Below are positions 58,701 to 64,000 of a stretch of DNA of 64,000 nucleotides, piece after piece (positions within the stretch are counted from its first letter, which is position 1; each line of letters opens with the position of its first letter). The notes beneath the pieces are model-generated. The model worked only from the letters and a program-made list of their open reading frames with translations. It searched no databases and had not been told where the DNA came from. Origin of the DNA: Eustoma russellianum (Eukaryota; Streptophyta; Magnoliopsida; Gentianales; Gentianaceae); the NCBI GenBank assembly GCA_036186865.1, contig AP025051.1, forward strand, positions 22,660,370 to 22,724,369, read 5' to 3'. A program made the position numbers and the translations under genes.

Positions 58701-59775
58701 ATGCCTCCAAGAAGAGAGAACGCAGGAAACTATGGCAATAGACAGGAGAATCAGCCTCCATAAGTGGTTCTACCCCAGGTGCTCACTGACGCACTAACAG
58801 TGATTGCACAAGGGTTTGCTCAGCAGCATCAGCCTCCGCCTCCTCCACCGCCACAGCATAACATTCGATTCTTTTATGGAGAGATGAGAAAGATGGGAGT
58901 GCCGGAGTTTGGAGGATGTACTGATCCTGAGGAGGCTCAGCATTGGTTGGCTGAGGTGGACAAATGTTTCCGGCTGGTGCAAGTACCGAATGAGATAAAG
59001 GTTGAGATGGCCACACCCCTTCTAAGTGGCAAGGCTGGCGAATGGTGGGACGGAATGGTGTTGAGAATGACCCCACCGATCTCTTGGACACAGTTTTGTG
59101 ATGTTTTCCTGAAATACTACGTACCGGAGACTGCGATATTGGACAAGATAAGAGCGTTTGATAGATTGGAGCAAGGAAGGATGACGGTGTCGGAGTATGC
59201 GGATCGTTTCCATGCCTTGGGTAAGTTTGCCCCTGCGATTATGACTGATAATCGTCTTAAGATGACAAAGTTCGAGAGGGGTTTAGACTTAAGGATACAG
59301 TCGGCAATAGTGAATACGGGAATGAAAACTTATGAGGATATGCTAGATGCGTGTTTTCGTGTCGAGAGTGATTTTCGCCGAGTGGCGGCAAGAGCAGCTA
59401 GTGCAGGAGGGTCTGATAGAGGCAAAAGGCCAAGAGATGATGTGAGAGTGGGTGGAAGACCCAGACGTTGGGTCAAGATTCCGAAAAGAGGTCCGGTTGG
59501 AAATTTTCAGAGACCCCCACCCCAGAATCCAGTAGTTCAGCAGGCTATAGGAGTTTGTCCACACTGCAACAAGAACCACGTCGGAGAGTGTAGGAAAGTG
59601 GCTGGAGCATGCTTCCGATGCGGTCAAGTGGGCCATATGATTAGAGACTGTCCGGAGATGAAGAAGAATAATCCTGGAGAGGTGTCTCAGCAGCCGAGAG
59701 CGAAGCCTCGAGCAAATGCCCATGTACATCTCATGACGGACACAGATGTGCAGGTTGCTACCGATGTAGTAGCAG
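58701..59775 (+). CDS. gag: Tekay F Gag (one stop at codon 21)
   Basis: Start chosen at the ATG at 58701 because the following MPPRRE matches the gag start of Tekay B. A TAA at 58761-58763 is the only stop; a C-to-T change from CAA is the simplest origin. Order: Pro/Gln-rich linker near 58830, capsid core with IRFFYGE near 58862, EEAQHWLAEV near 58930, GEWWDGM near 59040, SEYADRFHALG near 59192, a basic linker, then a CHC-type motif (CPHCNKNHVGEC) near 59560 and a CCHC zinc knuckle (CFRCGQVGHMIRDC) at about 59610-59651. It forms the virus-like particle and packages RNA. If the downstream intron is retained, translation ends at TGA 59784-59786 and yields Gag alone. Confidence 0.88.
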
Positions 59776-59861
59776 GTACCATTTGAATTAAGTTTAAATC
59801 CTTAATGCATTAAGTGTTTATGTGCTTAACTTTTTGTGTGTAAAACTTTATATGGCCTTAG
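59776..59861 (+). other. Predicted 86-bp intron 1 at the gag/protease boundary (Tekay F)
   Basis: GT-AG ends (GTACC ... CCTTAG), with a CTTAAC branch-like site at 59825-59830 and a T-rich stretch after it. It sits in phase 1 within a glycine codon and contains in-frame stops; 86 is not a multiple of three. Removal joins VVA-G to the protease frame. Tekay B has no interruption at this point (near 34536). Confidence 0.75.
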
Positions 59862-61382
59862 GTGCGGTTTTAGTAAATAAGATGCCTGCCAATGTATTTT
59901 TCGATAGCGGCGCAAGCCACTCCTTTGTAGTGAAGAGATTCACTAAGCACCTTGGTAGTTTGCCTGAATGGTTAGAAACTTCGTATCATGTTCAAGCGGC
60001 CGGAGATCAGGTTATGGTTTCGTATCAGCAGTATCGAGATTGCGAGTTAGAGTTTGAAGGCCAAACGTTCTCCGCCACACTGATCCCTATTCAGATGTAC
60101 AACTCTGATGTTATATTGGAAATGGACTGGATGGCCAAGCATCACGCCAATATTGATTGTCGATTGAAACAAGTGACAATCAAGAACGCTAAGATGGAAG
60201 AGGTAACGTTTCAAGGGGAACCAGAACGAAAGAAAGTCCCCAAAAAGGTGTATGTGTCGGTTGCACAAGCGTGCAAAGCCTTAAGGAAAGGTGCTGAGGG
60301 ATTCCTAGTATATGCAATGGATGTTACTCGGGAGGTACCGTCCATTGAGCAAATTTCAGTGGTGAATGAATTTCTTGATGTGTTTCCGGAAGATTTACCA
60401 GGAGTACCACCCCCAAGAGAAGTTGAGTTCGAGATCAACTTGATTCCCGGAACAGAACCTATTTCAAAAGCTCCTTATAGAATGGCTCCGGCAGAATTGA
60501 GAGAGTTGAAGGAACAGCTGCAGGAGTTATTAGACAAGAAGTTTATTCGCCCTAGTGTATCGCCCTGGGGAGCACCTGTTTTGTTTGTAAAGAAGAAAGA
60601 TGGTAGCATGAGGCTTTGTATCGATTATAGAGAGTTGAATAAAGTTACCATCAAGAATAAGTATCCCCTCCCACGAATTGAGGATTTATTTGACCAGTTC
60701 AAGGGTGCTAAAATCTTCTCTAAAATTGATCTCCGATCAGGGTATCATCAGTTGCGAGTAAAGGCCGAGGACATCGCGAAGACAGCCTTCCGCACAAGAT
60801 ATGGCCATTATGAATTTTTGGTGATGCCGTTTGGATTGACAAATGCCCCTGCAGCTTTTATGGATCTTATGAATACCGTCTTTCGAGAACAGTTGGATAA
60901 GTTTGTAGTGGTATTCATAGATGATATTCTGGTGTATTCTCCTGACGAGCAAACTCACACTGAGCATTTGAGAACCGTACTAGGTATTTTGAGGCAGAAA
61001 CAACTTTATGCTAAGTTTAGCAAGTGTGAGTTTTGGTTAAGAAGTGTGGCTTTCCTAGGTCACGTGATATCGGAAGAGGGAATTGCTGTTGACCCGAAGA
61101 AGGTGGAAGCTATAACTGAATGGCCTAGACCTACCAATGTTACCGAAGTACGAAGTTTCTTGGGTCTAGCGGGTTATTACAGAAAGTTTGTGGAGGGATT
61201 CTCAAGGATTGCCGTACCTCTCAGTCGCCTTACTCAAAAGAAGTCCAAGTTTGAGTGGACGGCGGAATGCGAGCAAAGCTTCACGGAGCTTAAGAAGAGA
61301 CTAACGACAGCTCCAGTATTGGCTCAACCCTCCGGAACTGATGGGTTTGTGATTTATAGTGATGCGTCAAAGAACGGTTTAG
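59862..61382 (+). CDS. pol: Tekay F Pol exon: protease, RT, start of RNase H
   Basis: The frame follows intron 1. Aspartic protease: FFDSGASHSF at about 59898, cleaves the polyprotein. RT: FVKKKDGSMRLCIDYRELNK near 60585, KIDLRSGYHQLR near 60720, VMPFGLTNAPAAF near 60820, catalytic FIDDILVYS near 60913, FLGHVISEEGI near 61050. RNase H begins with the YSDASKNGLG block near 61355, its first catalytic Asp included. No stops or frameshifts over 507 codons. If intron 2 is retained, translation stops at TAA 61388-61390 and gives an RT lacking RNase H and integrase. It acts in cytoplasmic particles. Confidence 0.9.
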
Positions 61383-61452
61383 GTACGTAAACTATAGTAT
61401 AAGGTTATGATCTTGTATACCCATTAAGTTTAGACTAATACCTTATTTATAG
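61383..61452 (+). other. Predicted 70-bp intron 2 inside RNase H (Tekay F)
   Basis: GTACGTAA donor, CTAAT branch-like site at 61435-61439 (14 nt from the acceptor) and TTATTTATAG acceptor. Phase 1, again within a glycine codon. Removal joins NGLG to CVLM, a continuous conserved block in chromovirus RNase H and in Tekay B (near 36057). Unspliced, a TAA follows at once. Confidence 0.8.
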
Positions 61453-63299
61453 GTTGTGTTTTAATGCAAAACGAACGAGTCATCGCATATGCCTCAAGAC
61501 AGCTGAAGTCTTATGAACAAAACTATCCCACACATGATCTTGAACTTGCCGCGGTTGTGTTCGCCTTGAAGATCTGGCTGCATTATTTGTATGTAGAGAA
61601 GTGCGCGGTATTCATAGATCATAAGAGTTTAAAGTATTTGTTCTCACAGAAGGAATTAAATATGAGGCAGCGGAGATGGTTGGAGTTGCTAAAAGATTAT
61701 GACCTGACAATCCATTATCACCCGGGAAAGGCTAACAAGGTAGCCGACGCTTTAAGCAGGAAATCCAGCCATTCGAGGCAATCACCATTAGAGAGAGAGA
61801 TTGAGGAATTTGGTTTGGATTTGGTGGAATCCACGGTGAACGTCCTGACAGCATTGACTATCACGCCAAGTTTGGTTGATCGGATAAAGGAGGCTCAGAA
61901 GAATGACAAGACCCTCAATGAAATAATGGAAAGGGTGAAACATAGTCAAGTTGAAGGATTTCGGACCAAAAAGGATGGGAGCTTATGGTTTAGAGAAAGA
62001 TTATGCGTACCTGATGTAGACGAACTTAGGAAGGAAGTGTTGCAAGAAGCTCACAGCTCAAGGCTATCCATACACCCTGGTAGCACCAAGATGTATAGAG
62101 GTCTCAAGCAATATTATTGGTGGTCCGGAATTAAACGACATGTCGCTGAATTTATAGAGAGGTGTTTGGTTTGTCAACAAGTCAAGGCGGAACACCAACG
62201 GCCTGGTGGATTGTTGATGCCATTGGAAATTCCAGAATGGAAATGGGAACATGTCACGATGGATTTCATAGCTGGTTTACCAAAGACAAGAAGTGGATAT
62301 GACATGATTTGGGTCATCGTGGATCGTCTAACAAAGTCTGCCCATTTCCTACCCGTTTCAAGTGAAGCACCTCTCGACAAGTTAGTGAATGTATATATGG
62401 AGAATATTGTTAGCTTACATGGTGTCCCAGTAAGTATAGTCTCCGATCGGGATTCACGATTTACCTCTAAGTTTTGGACAGCATTCCAGAAAGCCATGGG
62501 TACGGAATTAAGGTTGAGTATGGCGTATCATCCCCAACCTGATGGACAGTCCGAGCGGATTATTCAAACCTTGGAAGATATGCTAAGAGCTTGTGTGTTG
62601 GATTTTAAAGGGAGTTGGGATGGAATGGTAAAGCTGATGGAGTTTTCTTATAACAATAGTTACCACAGTGCAATTGACATGGCTCCTTTTGAAGCTTTGT
62701 ATGGAAGAAAATGTAGGTCTCCGGTTTATTGGGACGAAGTAGGCGTGAGGACCATCACCAAACCTGAGCTATTGGAGAAGACGCTAGAGAAGGTGAAAGT
62801 CATCTGGGAAAGACTCAAGACGGCTCAGGATCGCAATAAGAGTTGGGCAGATTCCAAACGACGACCATTGGAATTTGATGTGGGTGAAAAAGTTTATTTG
62901 AGAGTATCACCCACGAAGGGCGTTATGAGGTTTGGAGTCAAAGGCAAGCTAAGTCCTCGCTTTATTGGTCCCTATGAAATACTGGAGAAAGTGGGAGCCT
63001 TGGCATATAGGTTAGCGTTACCTCCCGTGTTGGCGCAAGTTCACAATGTCTTTCACGTGTCACAACTAAGGAAGTACGTGACGGATCCAAGTCATGTACT
63101 TGAATCTCAACCTTTGGAACTTAAGGACGATGTTACATATGAAGAGATACCCGTGAAAATTGTAGACCGGAAGGATCAAGTGTTGAGGAAGCGAGTAATC
63201 CCTTATGTAAAGGTCCAGTGGAGCAACCACACAGAGCGTGAGGCCACTTGGGAACTCGAAGATCAAATGCGGGAGAAGTATCCTCAACTCTTTGATTAA
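61453..63299 (+). CDS. pol: Tekay F Pol exon: RNase H, integrase, chromodomain
   Basis: RNase H continues with YASRQLKSYEQNYPTHDLEL near 61492 and the DHKSLKYLF block near 61617. Integrase: HHCC-type zinc finger (AHSSRLSIHPG near 62050, CLVCQQVKAEH near 62163), DDE core (MDFIAGLPKTR near 62260; SDRDSRFTSKFW near 62442; HPQPDGQSERIIQTLEDML near 62530, where Pro replaces the usual Thr) and FEALYGRKCRSP near 62690. The C-terminus (DRKDQVLRKRVIPYVKVQW, then HTEREATWE near 63225) is a chromodomain-like module of Tekay elements, thought to steer integration to heterochromatin. 615 codons, no stops. It ends with TAA at 63297-63299 just before the PPT. Confidence 0.9.
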
Positions 63300-63306
63300 G
63301 GTACGT

Positions 63307-63344
63307 AAGTTTCGAGGACGAAACTTTTTGTAAGGAGGGTGGAA
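63307..63344 (+). promoter_or_regulatory. Pre-PPT hairpin and polypurine tract, Tekay F
   Basis: AAGTTTCG/CGAAACTT, a perfect 8-bp stem with AGGA loop (63307-63326), then AAGGAGGGTGGAA ending at the LTR start (63345). Confidence 0.85.
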
Positions 63345-64000
63345 TGTCATACCCCGTGACTTTTAAGCACGACTTTCAATACTCTAGGTCAACCTTGTAT
63401 GCAATTTAATTAATGATGTAGAATGTAATACTTAGTTACTTAAAATATAGGAAAAATAAAAGAAAGGGTTAAAAGTGAGAATTAAGGAAATTGGGTAAAT
63501 TATCAAAAGTACCTCTACTAAGTGATAGGAGAGTTACACAAAATTTTAGTATAACTCCCCATTAGCATAAAGGGGGCGGTTGAAAGGCAAAGAAAGAGGG
63601 GGAAGAAAAACGCCTAAAGAGGAAGAGAGGAGAAAGAAGAAGAAGAGAAGAGGAAGAGGAAGAAAGAACGGTCAGTCTAGATTCAATCATCTCCGAAATT
63701 TTGCAGGACATTCGTACGATTATCTAGAAACAAAGGCAAGTAATCTTTCTATACGCTTTACGCAAATTTTGATACATTAGGCCCTATGTTCTTACAAAGA
63801 GAAAACTTGGATCACACATTAGTAGTTTTGATTTGTCTATGCTAAATGTTTTACCATACATGTAATTGTTGTTGTTGATTGAGTAAAGTTATGTTCTTTG
63901 GGCCAATATTTGAAAATGGTTATGTTGTGATCTTTGTTGTTAAACATGCCCACAAGAGTGTTATACGTGATATATTCATTGTTATTGTGTAAGTTCTTAA
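63345..64000 (+). mobile_element. 3' LTR of Tekay element F, first 656 bp
   Basis: Matches 55838-56497 with about 12 substitutions. It starts TGTCATACCCCG and continues beyond the window; by comparison about 1.9 kb more is expected. Confidence 0.92.

Larger units (their letters stand above)
55838..64000 (+). mobile_element. Tekay element F, nearly intact, with two introns (3' LTR runs off the window)
   Basis: 5' LTR 55838-58420, primer site, gag 58701-59775, intron 59776-59861, pol 59862-61382, intron 61383-61452, pol 61453-63299, pre-PPT hairpin and PPT, 3' LTR from 63345. By eye the LTRs differ at about 12 of ~655 comparable positions (about 1.8%), plus a 2-bp indel at the start. Apart from one stop at codon 21 of gag, the polyprotein is open throughout once the introns are removed. 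It inserted into the L1 at 54590-55837. Confidence 0.92.

Noticed and set aside
58761..58777. A third intron around the early gag stop of Tekay F
   Set aside because: The only GT...AG interval there is about a dozen bases, far too short to be spliced; a point mutation to TAA is simpler.
1..64000. Host protein-coding genes, tRNA or rRNA genes
   Set aside because: Every credible protein frame belongs to a retrotransposon. I saw no tRNA cloverleaf or rRNA sequence; the TGGTATCAGAGC sites are primer-binding sites, not tRNA genes.

Overview
This window looks like a stretch of flowering-plant (probably dicot) nuclear DNA built almost entirely of nested and broken retrotransposons. I found no host gene, tRNA or rRNA. 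The evidence is plant Ty3/gypsy chromoviruses (Tekay/Del-type and CRM-like), Ty1/copia elements (one Sirevirus-like), plant L1 and RTE LINEs, tRNA-Met type primer-binding sites, long AT microsatellites and a 10-N scaffold gap. Two CRM-like elements within 22 kb would fit a (peri)centromeric setting, but that is inference.

Layout. 1-1095: minus-strand LTR of the Sirevirus-like family seen complete at 46760-49788, inserted in a minus-strand Tekay LTR fragment (1096-1632). 1633-10478: three plus-strand copies of one L1 family (a 3' half, a 3' tail, and a nearly complete ORF2 element at 5640-10478), with a minus-strand RTE LINE at 3668-4930. 11002-13383: Tekay element D (LTR, primer site, broken gag), fused to a 5'-truncated copia element E (13384-16840). 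17800-19240: Tekay C-family LTR and leader, cut by an RTE tail. 19396-31038: copia element A with both LTRs, interrupted by CRM-like element A (22139-27836). A 669-bp duplication around the N gap (27725-29072) looks like an assembly artefact. 31188-39730: Tekay element B with two LTRs and a deleted interior. 39731-44716: RTE fragment fused to CRM-like element B. 44717-49788: 3' half of the Sirevirus-like element with a 3.0-kb LTR, inserted in Tekay element C (49789-52611). 52612-54589: AT-rich and unassigned. 54590-55837: a different L1, split by Tekay element F (55838 to beyond 64000), the youngest and most intact element.

The most interesting signals are: (1) two short GT-AG introns (86 and 70 bp) interrupting gag-pol of Tekay F, both phase 1, both restoring one polyprotein frame if removed, and absent at the same sites in Tekay B; (2) hairpins whose arms covary: a 21-nt hairpin 46-48 nt before the LTR end in four Tekay LTR families, arrays in the B and F LTRs, and a triplicated 10-bp-stem/8-nt-loop hairpin in an L1 3' UTR; (3) CRM-like element A joined to its target by U5 ends on both sides, with a TGTTG target duplication. 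All of this was read by eye without database or folding searches.
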